From an uncultured Pelagibacteraceae bacterium (GTDB lineage: Bacteria; Pseudomonadota; Alphaproteobacteria; Pelagibacterales; Pelagibacteraceae): DNA of 64,000 bases. The position numbers and the translations under genes are program-made. Location: contig CACDZM010000001.1 of assembly GCA_902557215.1 (NCBI GenBank), positions 124,001 through 188,000 of the forward strand, in the 5' to 3' direction. The notes beneath the pieces were generated by a model. That model was not told where the DNA came from. It was given only the letters and a program-made list of their open reading frames with translations, and searched no databases. Positions 17,879-27,386 of the stretch are shown in pieces (the stretch's first letter is position 1; every line of letters begins with the position of its first letter).

Positions 17879-19276
17879 ATGAAAAAAGTAGCAACTAGAT
17901 TTGCTCCCTCACCTACTGGTCCATTACACATTGGTGGTGTTAGAACAGCTTTATTTAATTGGTTATACTCTAAAAATCATAAAGGTAAATTTTATTTAAG
18001 AGTAGAAGATACAGACAAAGAAAGATCTAAGGATGAATATAAGGATCAAATAATACAATCTCTTAGATGGATTGGTATAAATTATGATGGAGAAGAATAT
18101 GTTCAATCAGAGAAAGTAAGCGATCATATAAAAGTTGCAAATGAGCTTCTTAAAAATGGTAATGCATATAAATGTTATTGTTCAGGTGAAGAAATAGAAG
18201 AACAAAAAAAAAGAGCTAGACAAAAAAAGATTCCTTATATTTACGATAGAAAATGGAGAGACAAAAAAGAATCTGATGCTCCAAAAGGTATTAAACCTGT
18301 TATTAGATTTAAAAGTAGCATTAATGGAACATCGGTATTGAAAGATTTAGTTCAAGGTGATGTCGAAATAGAAAATAATACTATTGAAGATTTTATTATT
18401 TTAAGAAATGACGGGACTCCTACATATAATTTGTCAGCATCTGTAGATGATCATCAAATGAATATGACACATATAATTAGGGGTGATGATCATAAAATAA
18501 ATACCTTTAAGCAAATACAAATTTATCAAGCCATGAAATGGGATTTACCCTCATTTGCTCACATACCATTGATACATACAATTGAAGGAAAAAAACTATC
18601 AAAACGAGATCAGGCCTCTACATTAGATGATTATTCTAAAATTGGTATTATGCCAGATGCCCTTCGAAATTACCTTTTAAGACTAGGCTGGTCTTACAAA
18701 GATAAGGAAATATTTACATTAGAGGAAAGTATAAAATTTTTTAATTTAAAAGGTATTGGTAAATCTCCCTCTAAACTTGATATGAGTAGAATTTTATCAA
18801 TGAACGAACATTATATTAAGAATATTAATGAAAATGATTTATTCAATCAATTAATTGAATATTGCAAATTATATAAAAGTGAAATTCAATCAGATAAAAA
18901 AGATAAGATTAAAAAATCTCTTACTTTCTTGAAAAATAAAGCAAAAACTTTAGAGGATATATTTAATAATGTTCAATATATTATAAAAGATAATGTCGAT
19001 TTTAATAAGGATGATCTTAAATTAATTGATGATAAAGCAAGAAAAATAATTTATGACTTTAATGATCAATTTGAAAAAATTGATCTGCCTTCTCGAGAAA
19101 TATTAGAGCCAATAGTAAATGGGCTCATAAAATCTCATGACACAAATTTTAAGGGGGTTGGGCAACCATTAAGAATTGCTTTAACAGGTTCGAAGTTCGG
19201 GCCTGGTATTTATGATATAATTTTATCCTTAGGAAAAGAAGAAGTTCAAAAACGACTAAGAGCTAAGATAGCTTGA
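17879..19276 (+). CDS. gltX: Glutamyl-tRNA synthetase
   Basis: Class-I aminoacyl-tRNA synthetase, 465 residues. It carries the GltX form of the HIGH motif (PTGPLHIGGVRTALF) near the N-terminus, a KLSKRD signature near residue 240 and ILRNDGTPTYNLSASVDDHQM. The anticodon-binding helical domain follows. It could be discriminating or non-discriminating; I see no gatCAB here to decide. 22 bases after lexA. Its 3' end overlaps convergent lpxB by 21 bases. Confidence 0.96.
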   Translation: MKKVATRFAPSPTGPLHIGGVRTALFNWLYSKNHKGKFYLRVEDTDKERSKDEYKDQIIQSLRWIGINYDGEEYVQSEKVSDHIKVANELLKNGNAYKCYCSGEEIEEQKKRARQKKIPYIYDRKWRDKKESDAPKGIKPVIRFKSSINGTSVLKDLVQGDVEIENNTIEDFIILRNDGTPTYNLSASVDDHQMNMTHIIRGDDHKINTFKQIQIYQAMKWDLPSFAHIPLIHTIEGKKLSKRDQASTLDDYSKIGIMPDALRNYLLRLGWSYKDKEIFTLEESIKFFNLKGIGKSPSKLDMSRILSMNEHYIKNINENDLFNQLIEYCKLYKSEIQSDKKDKIKKSLTFLKNKAKTLEDIFNNVQYIIKDNVDFNKDDLKLIDDKARKIIYDFNDQFEKIDLPSREILEPIVNGLIKSHDTNFKGVGQPLRIALTGSKFGPGIYDIILSLGKEEVQKRLRAKIA

Positions 19277-20392
19277 AACTACTGCTGAAGCTTCTGAAGA
19301 TGAAGAAGTTTTTGATTTGATCTCATTTAAAGTATTGTTCACATCTAAGATTTGTTTTTTCATAAGTTCAGGGTTTTTTAAAAAATATGCTACAGATCTA
19401 AAAATTTCTTTTGAATTACATTCTTTTTGAATTAATTCTGGAATTATTTCTTTTTGGTTAATTATATTAATTATATTTGCATATTTCGTCTTTACTAAAA
19501 ACTTTATAATAAAAAAATTTATAAAATTCATTTTATAAATAATTATAGATGGAACTTTTGCATTACAAATTTCAAGAGAAACGGTTCCTGATTTTGCTAC
19601 AGCAAATACAGAATTTAATAATATTTTTGATTTTATGTTATCGTCAGATATGACTTCAACATTATTGTAGTTAATTTTTTTAATCTTATCTTTTATTAAA
19701 TCTTTGTTTTGATCAGTTGCATGAAAAATAAAATTATATTCTTTAAATTTTTCATTCATTAATTTAATAAAGTCTATTAAAATTGGTAAAAGAATATTAG
19801 TTTCAGAAGTCCGGCTTCCAGCGAATAAAGATATAATTTTTTTATTGTTATCAATTATATTTGATAAATTTGATTTAATATTTTCTTTATTTTCAAGTAA
19901 TGGATGACCAACAAAAGTATTTTTAATATTTTCTTTATCAAAGAATTTCTTTTCAAAATTAAATAATAGTAAAACATGGTCTAAAAACTTTTTAAAATTC
20001 TTAACCCTGCCCTCTCTCCATACCCATACCTGAGGCGCAACATAATGAATTGTTTTGATATTTGGATTTATACTTTTAACTTTTTCAGCTACTCTTAAGG
20101 TAAAATCTGGGCTATCAACACTAAATAAAATGTCTGGATTAAATTCAATTATTTTTTTTACAGTTTCATTTATTTTATTTCTTATCTTAAATAAATTTAA
20201 TATTACGCTAGTAAAACCAATATAAGTTATCTCTTTAAGATCATATATTGATTTGACACCAAGTTTGTTTAAATGTGATCCTCCAACACTTAAATATTCT
20301 ATGTCGGAATGATTTTTTTTAAGCTTATTAATCACAGTCGAAGCTAATTTGTCCCCTGAAGGTTCACCGGTTAATACAAAAATTTTTTTCAT
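19256..20392 (-). CDS. lpxB: Lipid-A-disaccharide synthase
   Basis: GT19-family transferase that joins UDP-2,3-diacylglucosamine and lipid X; 378 residues. Motifs seen are FVLTGEPSGDKLAS at the N-terminus, FSVDSPDFTLR, IHYVAPQVWVWREGR, FVGHPLLE, LFAGSRTSE and AKSGTVSLEI. The C-terminus is Ser-rich and overlaps the convergent gltX 3' end. A 4-base overlap links it to lpxI. Last gene of the long minus-strand run. Confidence 0.95.
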   Translation of the reverse strand: MKKIFVLTGEPSGDKLASTVINKLKKNHSDIEYLSVGGSHLNKLGVKSIYDLKEITYIGFTSVILNLFKIRNKINETVKKIIEFNPDILFSVDSPDFTLRVAEKVKSINPNIKTIHYVAPQVWVWREGRVKNFKKFLDHVLLLFNFEKKFFDKENIKNTFVGHPLLENKENIKSNLSNIIDNNKKIISLFAGSRTSETNILLPILIDFIKLMNEKFKEYNFIFHATDQNKDLIKDKIKKINYNNVEVISDDNIKSKILLNSVFAVAKSGTVSLEICNAKVPSIIIYKMNFINFFIIKFLVKTKYANIINIINQKEIIPELIQKECNSKEIFRSVAYFLKNPELMKKQILDVNNTLNEIKSKTSSSSEASAVVSSYLSS

Positions 20393-21183
20393 TTAACAGA
20401 GATAAACATCTTATTTTTATTAGCAAAACTAATACATTTATTTTTATCTAAAAAAACATGTTGTTTACTTTTTACAACAACGCCTTTTAATCCGGCTGTC
20501 TTGCTTTGTTTTAAAGTTTTTAATCCAATGGTTGGTAAATCAACTCTAAAGTCTTGCTTCATTTTTGGAAACTTTACTAAAACGCCATGGTTTCTAAAGT
20601 TTTTACTTTTGCTTTTTTCGAGTAATTTTTTTGTACCGCCTTTTCCCTCTATAGAAACTACTTTTTTATTTCTGACAACTACAGCTTGACTGTGATCATA
20701 TTGCTTTAAATTATTTAAAGTTTGGATAGCCTTTTTAATATCTTTTTGGTCTTTATTATTAGGTTTAATCTTTGAATAATAACCCTTTTTTAAAGTAAGC
20801 TCTGGATTAAATTTAAGCGAATTTTCTGTTTTTATTTTATTTTTAGAAAGAATCTTTATTATCTCTTTTAAAATTGCAGCATCACCAAGCCTTGATGCTT
20901 TAATAATTCTTGGAATATAATAAACTCCTTTAAAATCTAATTTTAACTTAGAAAAATTTGGCTTACTAACTTTACCGGCAAATAAGACTTTTTTACAGTC
21001 GTTCTCTTTAAGAATATTAATAATTTTTCCAAATTGACCAATTGAAACATAGTATGAATTTTTATCTTTTTTAAATTTTTTTGACTTTGATAAATCTATG
21101 ATCAGATATTTAATTTTTTTTTTCTTAATAGTGTTTAGAATTATGTTTGGAAAATCAGTGTCACCGAAAAATAAGCCTATCAT
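20389..21183 (-). CDS. lpxI: UDP-2,3-diacylglucosamine pyrophosphatase LpxI
   Basis: A 264-residue LpxI (formerly DUF1009) protein, the alphaproteobacterial replacement for LpxH, making lipid X from UDP-2,3-diacylglucosamine. Recognisable features are IGLFFGDTDFPNIIL at the start, SIGQFGKIINILK, DGAA-like LGDAAILKEII, VVVRNKKVVSIEGKGGT and the C-terminal DLPTIGLKTLKQSKTAGLKG. Context between lpxA and lpxB is conserved and decisive. Confidence 0.93.
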   Translation of the reverse strand: MIGLFFGDTDFPNIILNTIKKKKIKYLIIDLSKSKKFKKDKNSYYVSIGQFGKIINILKENDCKKVLFAGKVSKPNFSKLKLDFKGVYYIPRIIKASRLGDAAILKEIIKILSKNKIKTENSLKFNPELTLKKGYYSKIKPNNKDQKDIKKAIQTLNNLKQYDHSQAVVVRNKKVVSIEGKGGTKKLLEKSKSKNFRNHGVLVKFPKMKQDFRVDLPTIGLKTLKQSKTAGLKGVVVKSKQHVFLDKNKCISFANKNKMFISVK

Positions 21184-21184
21184 T

Positions 21185-21961
21185 CTACGAAAATGGTGTA
21201 CAAATTGATCTTTTTTTGTCTTTAGTAATAAATTCTAACACCTCTTTCACCAAATGATTTTTTTTAAAAGAGCCATTTAATTTATTTAAATTTTCAGTGA
21301 GATTTTTTGTTTCAAAGATTTTTTTGTAAGCATCATTTAAAATTAGAATATCTTTATTATCAAAGTTAGCTCTTCTTAGCCCTATCAAATTTAATCCTTG
21401 TAAGGAATTTCTATTACCTGTTGATAAACCATAAGGAATTACATCATGCATAACCCCTGTCATACCACCAATCATTGCCATTTTACCTATTCTTGTAAAC
21501 TGTTGAACTGCGGAATTACCACCAATAACTACATTATCATCGATTGTAGCGTGACCGGCAATAGCAACATTATTAGCAATTATGACTTTATTGCCAATCT
21601 GACAATCATGGGCGATATGGGATGAAATCATAAATAAACATTCACTCCCAATAACTGTTTTACGGCCTCCGCCGATTGTTCCAGGATTTATAGTTACATA
21701 TTCTCTAATCTTATTGTTATCTCCAATAATCAAATTTGTTTGTTCTCCATTATATTTTAAATCTTGTGGATCATTTATTGAAACAAAAGGATAAATTTTA
21801 TTTTTCTTACCAATTTTTGTATTTCCAGTAATGCTTACATGTGATTGTATAATTGTATTTTCTCCAATTTCTACATTAGGACCAATTATTGAATATGGCC
21901 CGATATCAACGCTTGAATGAATTTTAGCATTTTTGTTAACTATAGCTGTTTTATCTATCAT
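21185..21961 (-). CDS. lpxA: UDP-N-acetylglucosamine acyltransferase
   Basis: First committed step of lipid A synthesis; 258 residues of left-handed parallel beta-helix hexapeptide repeats. It shows IHSSVDIGPYSIIGP, LIIGDNNKIREYVTINPGT, LFMISSHIAHDCQIGN (catalytic His region), NNVAIAGHATI and GLSTGNRNSLQGLNLIGLRR. The C-terminal helical domain follows from about 190. 4-base overlap with lpxD and one base before lpxI. Confidence 0.96.
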   Translation of the reverse strand: MIDKTAIVNKNAKIHSSVDIGPYSIIGPNVEIGENTIIQSHVSITGNTKIGKKNKIYPFVSINDPQDLKYNGEQTNLIIGDNNKIREYVTINPGTIGGGRKTVIGSECLFMISSHIAHDCQIGNKVIIANNVAIAGHATIDDNVVIGGNSAVQQFTRIGKMAMIGGMTGVMHDVIPYGLSTGNRNSLQGLNLIGLRRANFDNKDILILNDAYKKIFETKNLTENLNKLNGSFKKNHLVKEVLEFITKDKKRSICTPFS

Positions 21962-22935
21962 TTGTTTTCTTTAATAAAACTTTTTAAATCTTTAGCTGGG
22001 TATCCCATAACTTTAGTGTTATCTGGGATATCTTTTAATACACCACTTCCACCACCAATCTGTACATTATTACCAATTTTTAGATGTCCTGAAACTCCTG
22101 CTTGCCCACCAATCATAACATTATTGCCTAAGCTAGAACTTCCGGCAAAACCAACCTGTCCAGCTATAATGCAATTTTCACCTATTTTTACATTGTGAGC
22201 TACATGGATTTGATTATCTAAAAATGTATTTTTACCAATCACAGTGTTAGACAATGAGCCTCTATCTATAGTAGAACAACAACCTATTTCAGCGTTGTCT
22301 TCAATGATAACAAGACCAATTTGTGGATATCTAAAATTTAATATTTTATCTGGAAAAAAACCAAAACCTTTTTTACCTATTACACATCCATCTAAAATAT
22401 GAACATTATTTTTAATCAACGAATTTCTTAAAATAACATTTGAGCCAATTTTACAGTTATCTCCTATAGAAACATTTTTTTCTATAATTGAATTATGACC
22501 TATTAAACAATTTGATCCTATTTTTACATTAGATCCAATTAAAACATTTGTACCAAATTTAACTTTGTCCTTATATTCAGTTTTAATTATATCCTGAACA
22601 CTATTATCAAAATCATCTGTAATAGAGTCAGGATAAAAAATTTTTGTAATTTGAGCAGTATGCAACAAGACTTTATTTGTAATTATAGGTTTACATGTGC
22701 CAGGTAAAATTGACTTTAGATTTTCTGTTGTAAGACAAAAAGAAGCTTTAGTAACTTTAGCTAAATATTCATATTTTTTTGAATGAAAAAAAGTAATTTC
22801 ACCAAATTGAGACGAGTGAAGATCTTTAATATCTTGAACTTTTTCATCTGAGATCTTTTGGTCTATTAAATCAATATTTTTTAATAGATAATTAATATTA
22901 TGTGGTCCTGTATTCTTAAAAAAAGGATTACTCAT
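21958..22935 (-). CDS. lpxD: UDP-3-O-acylglucosamine N-acyltransferase
   Basis: Third lipid A step; 325 residues. An N-terminal uridine-binding domain (about 1-110, FGEITFFHSKKYEYL) precedes hexapeptide beta-helix repeats (about 120-290), with IDRGSLSNTVIG, NQIHVAHNVKIGENCIIAGQ and GFAGSSSLG, then a C-terminal DLKSFIKENK tail. It lies after fabZ rather than before it, the reverse of the common bamA-skp-lpxD-fabZ-lpxA order. The 55 bases upstream hold the inverted arms ATAAGC/GCTTAT but no clear promoter. Confidence 0.95.
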   Translation of the reverse strand: MSNPFFKNTGPHNINYLLKNIDLIDQKISDEKVQDIKDLHSSQFGEITFFHSKKYEYLAKVTKASFCLTTENLKSILPGTCKPIITNKVLLHTAQITKIFYPDSITDDFDNSVQDIIKTEYKDKVKFGTNVLIGSNVKIGSNCLIGHNSIIEKNVSIGDNCKIGSNVILRNSLIKNNVHILDGCVIGKKGFGFFPDKILNFRYPQIGLVIIEDNAEIGCCSTIDRGSLSNTVIGKNTFLDNQIHVAHNVKIGENCIIAGQVGFAGSSSLGNNVMIGGQAGVSGHLKIGNNVQIGGGSGVLKDIPDNTKVMGYPAKDLKSFIKENK

Positions 22936-22990
22936 TAATAAGCTTTAATATCAAAACTTTTTAATAATGCTTATCAATAAATGTTACTGA

Positions 22991-23446
22991 TTATTTTCTG
23001 TCAACTATTGTAGCAGACCATTGAGCATCTGCCATTTTTATCCCTTCAACAAAGGCTTCTCCTTTATATTTCCAAACTCTACCGTGAGACCTGATAGCTT
23101 CAATCTTAAGTTCTAATTTACAATTTGGAATTACAGGATTTCTGAATCTAGCCTTTTCAACACTCATCAAGAAGACTAATTTGTTTTCATATTCTTTTTT
23201 ATCTATTCCTTGAGCTGTTAAAGCTGCTGCTGCTTGCCCAAAAGCCTCAACAATTAAGACTCCTGGCATTACAGGATTTCCAGGAAAATGACCTTGTACG
23301 TAAAAACTATCTTTCTTAACATTGACTATAGCTGTAGCAGAATGAAGTTTTTTAATATCTCTTAACTCATCGATTAATAACATAGGTTCTCTATGAGGTA
23401 ATAAATTGACTATATCATCTTTGCTTAATTTATCTTTTTCACTCAT
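22991..23446 (-). CDS. fabZ: 3-hydroxyacyl-[ACP] dehydratase FabZ
   Basis: Hot-dog-fold dehydratase of type II fatty acid synthesis; 151 residues. Motifs are LLPHREPMLLIDEL, the catalytic His segment VQGHFPGNPVMPGVLIVEAFGQAA (read in pieces), and FLMSVEKARFRNPV. It competes with LpxA/LpxD for hydroxyacyl-ACP, which explains the clustering with the lpx genes. 10 bases downstream of the skp-like gene. Confidence 0.96.
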   Translation of the reverse strand: MSEKDKLSKDDIVNLLPHREPMLLIDELRDIKKLHSATAIVNVKKDSFYVQGHFPGNPVMPGVLIVEAFGQAAAALTAQGIDKKEYENKLVFLMSVEKARFRNPVIPNCKLELKIEAIRSHGRVWKYKGEAFVEGIKMADAQWSATIVDRK

Positions 23447-23456
23447 TGCAAATTTA

Positions 23457-23963
23457 TCATTTGTTCTCTTTATTAAATATTTTCATAATTTCATTAGTTA
23501 TATCTAATCCAGATTTAGCAATAACTATGAATTTTTTTTGAATAACTAATGAAATATCATTTTCATCTGCATATTTAGACAGAATAACATTTAGTGACTG
23601 CACCATCTCATTTGTTTTATCAAGCCGTATTTTATTGAATTTTTCATTAATCAATCTTCTATTTTTCTGAAAATTATTAATTTCTTTTTTCAAATCAAGT
23701 ATCTTAGAATTTAATTCATCTTCTGATAGAACATTTTTTTGTTTTAAAATTTCTTGCTCTTTTAAAACTAAGCTTTTTTCAATTTTTGACAACTTTTCAT
23801 TTTCATTTTTAAAATCATTATCAATTTTTTTATAAGATTTTTTACCAAATTCAGACTCATTTATAATCTTATCAATATCAATAAATGCAATTTTTTTTTC
23901 AGCAATGGATACTTTTATTAAGCTAAAAAAAATTATTAATGAAATGCCTAAAACCTTGGGCAT
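23457..23963 (-). CDS. OmpH/Skp-family periplasmic chaperone
   Basis: A 168-residue protein with an N-terminal signal peptide (hydrophobic stretch at about 5-20 ending SIAEKKIAFID). An OmpH/Skp domain follows: a short beta start, then a long Lys/Glu-rich coiled coil (about 45-115) and a C-terminal ADENDISLVIQKKFIVIAKSGLDIT segment. Skp trimers hold unfolded outer-membrane proteins before BamA insertion. Position right after bamA (stop 2 bases upstream) is the conserved one. Confidence 0.88.
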   Translation of the reverse strand: MPKVLGISLIIFFSLIKVSIAEKKIAFIDIDKIINESEFGKKSYKKIDNDFKNENEKLSKIEKSLVLKEQEILKQKNVLSEDELNSKILDLKKEINNFQKNRRLINEKFNKIRLDKTNEMVQSLNVILSKYADENDISLVIQKKFIVIAKSGLDITNEIMKIFNKENK

Positions 23964-23965
23964 CT

Positions 23966-26203
23966 TTAGAAAGTTGTTCCTAAGTTAAATTGGAAAGATT
24001 CAGTTTTATCATCATCTGCTTTTGATATATCTTGTGCCAAAGAAAAATTTAATGGTCCAATTGGTGTAAACCAATCAACGACAACACCTGTTGATGCTCT
24101 GATAGTATTAGATTGATCTACGCTACTTGAATAATCTACTCCCCATAAATTTGCTGTATCAAAAAAGTATCTTAAGTCAACATTTTGAACATTTGAAAAA
24201 ATCATTGGTAAAGTAGTATCAAAATTAATTGCAGCAGCATAATTTCCACCAACATAATCATTAGCATCTACTGGTCCTATATTTCTAGTTTTAAACCCTT
24301 TCAGTTTATTACGAGGTAACCAGAATCTATTGGTTATCTTTACATCATCTCCACTCAAAGAATTAACAGCTCTTCCATAAATATTGAAGCTTGTAACCAT
24401 ATTATTAGGCAATTTATACCAAGTTTTAAAGTCATACATGTTGCCAAAGGAATACTCTTCTGAAATCAAAGGTATTGTTTGATTAAACTTGCTTCTAAAA
24501 CCATCTGTTGTTTGAAATCTTTGATTTCTCATATCATAATCTAATCCATAAGAGAACTTACTCTCAAAATATGAACCTGATTGTTTTTTTAAATTGTCAC
24601 TTGCTGTAGTTTTTGTAGTTATGTCTTCGTAAAAATTTAATAACTTAGGTGAGAAATAGACATTTTGAAATTGTTCAAAACCTGTACCAAAAGTAAATCC
24701 AGTTTTTGTCGATTTATAACCGCTGTCAGTCAATTTATCTACATTAGTGCTTTCAACTGAAGTAGATAGGGATTTATCTGTATAATTAAAATTAGGATTT
24801 GTTACAGAAAAAAGACCCCTAATACTATCCTCAGTTAAATCTAAACTTGAAGAAAGTTTTATTCCTTTTCCTAAAAAATTGTTCTCAGATATAGAAAAGC
24901 CAAGAGTTCCACCATCTGATCCAGCGCCTGCACCGATCATTATTTCTCCAGTTGGCTTTTCCTCTACAGTTATGTCAATTATTTTAGTATTCAAATCTTG
25001 ACCTTCTTTTACAGATCTGTTGACATTTCTAAACAAATTTGAGGCTTTTAGATTATTAATTGACTTAACACTAAGTAATTCATTGTACGCATCACCTTCA
25101 TCGATTTCAAGTTTACTTCTAATTACTGACTCATGGGTTATATTATTTCCAAATATATTAATTTTTTCAACATAAAATTTTTCACTTTCAGTGACTTCAA
25201 AAACAATATCTAACTTATTCTTTTCTAAAATATTTTCTGTGTAGCTTGCATTAATAAAATCGTATTCTCTTGATAATGTAACTTTATCAATTTCTTCAAC
25301 TACTTTAGAAATTTTACTTATAGAATATGTTTTACCTTGTAATTTTTTTAATTCTTTTTTAACATCTTTAAAATTATTTTCATCGTAATCAATTGGTAAA
25401 ACTAATTTAGTGTTATTTACAGTATATATTTCACCAGCATCTATTTTATAGGTTAATTTAAAAGATTTATTATCAAGAAATTTAACAGTCGCAGACTGCA
25501 CATTAACATCATAAAATCCTTTTGATAAATAATAATTTCTTAGAAGTCTTTTATCTCTCTCGATTATATCCTTGTTTACAAATTTATTATTTGATATAAA
25601 CTTCCAAAATTTAGCTTCTTCGGAAATAATTACGCTTCTTAAACTACGATCTTTAATTTTTTTATCACCAATAAATTCAATTTTCTTTATTTTGGATTTT
25701 TCACCCAGATTAACTTCGAATATTAGGTCGACAGTACCATTGTTATTTTCTGATATTTTAGATTTAACATCTGATAGATAATAACCTACATTATTTAAAG
25801 ATGTTTTCATTCTATTTACATCTATTTTCACTTTCTCGATTAAGAAAGGAGATTTGTCTTTAGAAAAAAGATTTTTTAATATCGCTTCTTTAATTTTAGT
25901 AGATTTAACACCCTCAACTTTTACAGTTTGAATAATCTTGTTTTCTTCAATATCTAAGACCAATATTTGGCCATCTATTGTTATAGATATTCTTTTAAAA
26001 AAATTAGTATCGTATAAATCTTTTATGATTTTATTTAATTCTTTTTGACTATAGTCTTTATTTAGCTTGATATCACCATATGTAATTATTGTTTCTTTTG
26101 AAATTCTCTCGTTATTTTTAACTTTAATATCTGTAACTACAACAGCATGTGATGTGCTTACTAAAAATAGTAAAAAAGTTATTAAAGTAAAAATATATTT
26201 CAT
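23966..26203 (-). CDS. bamA: Outer-membrane assembly factor BamA
   Basis: Core of the beta-barrel assembly machine. From the ATG at 26203 it is 745 residues: signal peptide MKYIFTLITFLLFLVSTSHA, five POTRA domains (about 22-415), then a 16-strand Omp85 barrel ending in the typical aromatic sorting signal (SFQFNLGTTF). I prefer 26203 over an in-frame ATG at 26230 because the latter puts nine extra residues before the signal peptide and overlaps dxr. The site-2 protease gene rseP, usually between dxr and bamA, is missing. Confidence 0.95.
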   Translation of the reverse strand: MKYIFTLITFLLFLVSTSHAVVVTDIKVKNNERISKETIITYGDIKLNKDYSQKELNKIIKDLYDTNFFKRISITIDGQILVLDIEENKIIQTVKVEGVKSTKIKEAILKNLFSKDKSPFLIEKVKIDVNRMKTSLNNVGYYLSDVKSKISENNNGTVDLIFEVNLGEKSKIKKIEFIGDKKIKDRSLRSVIISEEAKFWKFISNNKFVNKDIIERDKRLLRNYYLSKGFYDVNVQSATVKFLDNKSFKLTYKIDAGEIYTVNNTKLVLPIDYDENNFKDVKKELKKLQGKTYSISKISKVVEEIDKVTLSREYDFINASYTENILEKNKLDIVFEVTESEKFYVEKINIFGNNITHESVIRSKLEIDEGDAYNELLSVKSINNLKASNLFRNVNRSVKEGQDLNTKIIDITVEEKPTGEIMIGAGAGSDGGTLGFSISENNFLGKGIKLSSSLDLTEDSIRGLFSVTNPNFNYTDKSLSTSVESTNVDKLTDSGYKSTKTGFTFGTGFEQFQNVYFSPKLLNFYEDITTKTTASDNLKKQSGSYFESKFSYGLDYDMRNQRFQTTDGFRSKFNQTIPLISEEYSFGNMYDFKTWYKLPNNMVTSFNIYGRAVNSLSGDDVKITNRFWLPRNKLKGFKTRNIGPVDANDYVGGNYAAAINFDTTLPMIFSNVQNVDLRYFFDTANLWGVDYSSSVDQSNTIRASTGVVVDWFTPIGPLNFSLAQDISKADDDKTESFQFNLGTTF

Positions 26204-26210
26204 AAAAAAA

Positions 26211-27386
26211 TTAAACCATGGATTGTACACTTAAAGTAAGCGTTTTCAATCTAACATTCTTGGATAATTCATTGATTTGATTAAGATTTTTAGGCTTTAA
26301 ATTCTTATATCGTTTATATTCTTTTAAGTCCAAAATTTGATTCAAAATTTTATAAATATCAAAAAACTTAATTTTATTTTTAAGGAATAATTCAACTAAA
26401 ACATCATTAGAAGTGACTAAAACAGTTTCATATAAACTATCGTTGTTAGTTAGTTTCTTTAATATATCAAAAACAGGAAATTTTTTGTGATCAATTTTTT
26501 GAAAATTTAAATTATTCATTTTATCAATCTCAAAATTTCCTGGTATTTTTGAAATTTTTTTATTAAATAAAAGTGAATTATATATTGGAATTTTCATTGA
26601 AGTTGGATGAGATAAAATTTTACAAATACCGTTGTTAAACAAAACTACACCATGTACATAAGAAGTTGGTTGTATAATGATTTCAAATTTATTGTAATCA
26701 AGATCAAATATTTTCTTAGCTTCAATTAATTCGTATACTTTGTTAATTAAAGTCGAGGAATCTATTGAAATTTTTTTTCCCATTTTCCATGTAGGATGTT
26801 TAATAGCATTTTTTGGAATAAATTTACTTAATTTAGATTTATCAATTTTAAGAAATGGGCCTCCAGATGCTGTGATATAAATTTTTTTTATATTTTCTGA
26901 TTTATCATTTTTTATAAGTTCAAAAATTGAAAAGTGTTCTGAATCAATTGGAATAAATTTTGTTTTATATTTTTTTAATCTTTTCTTAATTAAGTTCCAT
27001 CCACAAATAATTGACTCTTTATTTGCTATTGCTATCCTCTTTGTAGACTGAATTATTTCTAGCGTTGACTCTAAGCCATTAAGTCCAGTGATTGCACACA
27101 TTGAGTAATCGAGTCTTTTTTTATACTTTTTTCTAAAATCTGTAATATTTTGATAAACATTTATTTTTGATTTTTTAAAAAATAATTTATTTTTAGAAAA
27201 AATTTGTTCATCATGAATAACAATATTTTTTACCTTAAAAGTTTTAATTTGTTTTTTTATCTTTTTGATATTTTTATTTGTAGATAGTAATTCTACTTTA
27301 AATGTTTTTTTATTCTTATTTAATATATCTAATGTTGTTAAACCTATTGAACCAGTAGAACCAAGAATTGCAATTTTTTTTTTCAT
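26211..27386 (-). CDS. dxr: 1-deoxy-D-xylulose 5-phosphate reductoisomerase
   Basis: Second MEP-pathway enzyme, 391 residues. It has the NADPH site IAILGSTGSIGLTTLDIL at the N-terminus, IAIANKESIICGW, IPIDSEHFSIFEL, ITASGGPF, HPTWKMGKKISIDSSTLINKVYELIEA and QPTSYVHGVV. 4-base overlap with cdsA, 7 bases before bamA. It feeds the same pathway as ispDF at 3311-4417. Confidence 0.96.
   Translation of the reverse strand: MKKKIAILGSTGSIGLTTLDILNKNKKTFKVELLSTNKNIKKIKKQIKTFKVKNIVIHDEQIFSKNKLFFKKSKINVYQNITDFRKKYKKRLDYSMCAITGLNGLESTLEIIQSTKRIAIANKESIICGWNLIKKRLKKYKTKFIPIDSEHFSIFELIKNDKSENIKKIYITASGGPFLKIDKSKLSKFIPKNAIKHPTWKMGKKISIDSSTLINKVYELIEAKKIFDLDYNKFEIIIQPTSYVHGVVLFNNGICKILSHPTSMKIPIYNSLLFNKKISKIPGNFEIDKMNNLNFQKIDHKKFPVFDILKKLTNNDSLYETVLVTSNDVLVELFLKNKIKFFDIYKILNQILDLKEYKRYKNLKPKNLNQINELSKNVRLKTLTLSVQSMV

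Noticed and set aside
26204-26230. Nine-residue upstream extension of bamA from an ATG at 26230
   Set aside because: It overlaps dxr and would bury the signal peptide start; 26203 is better.
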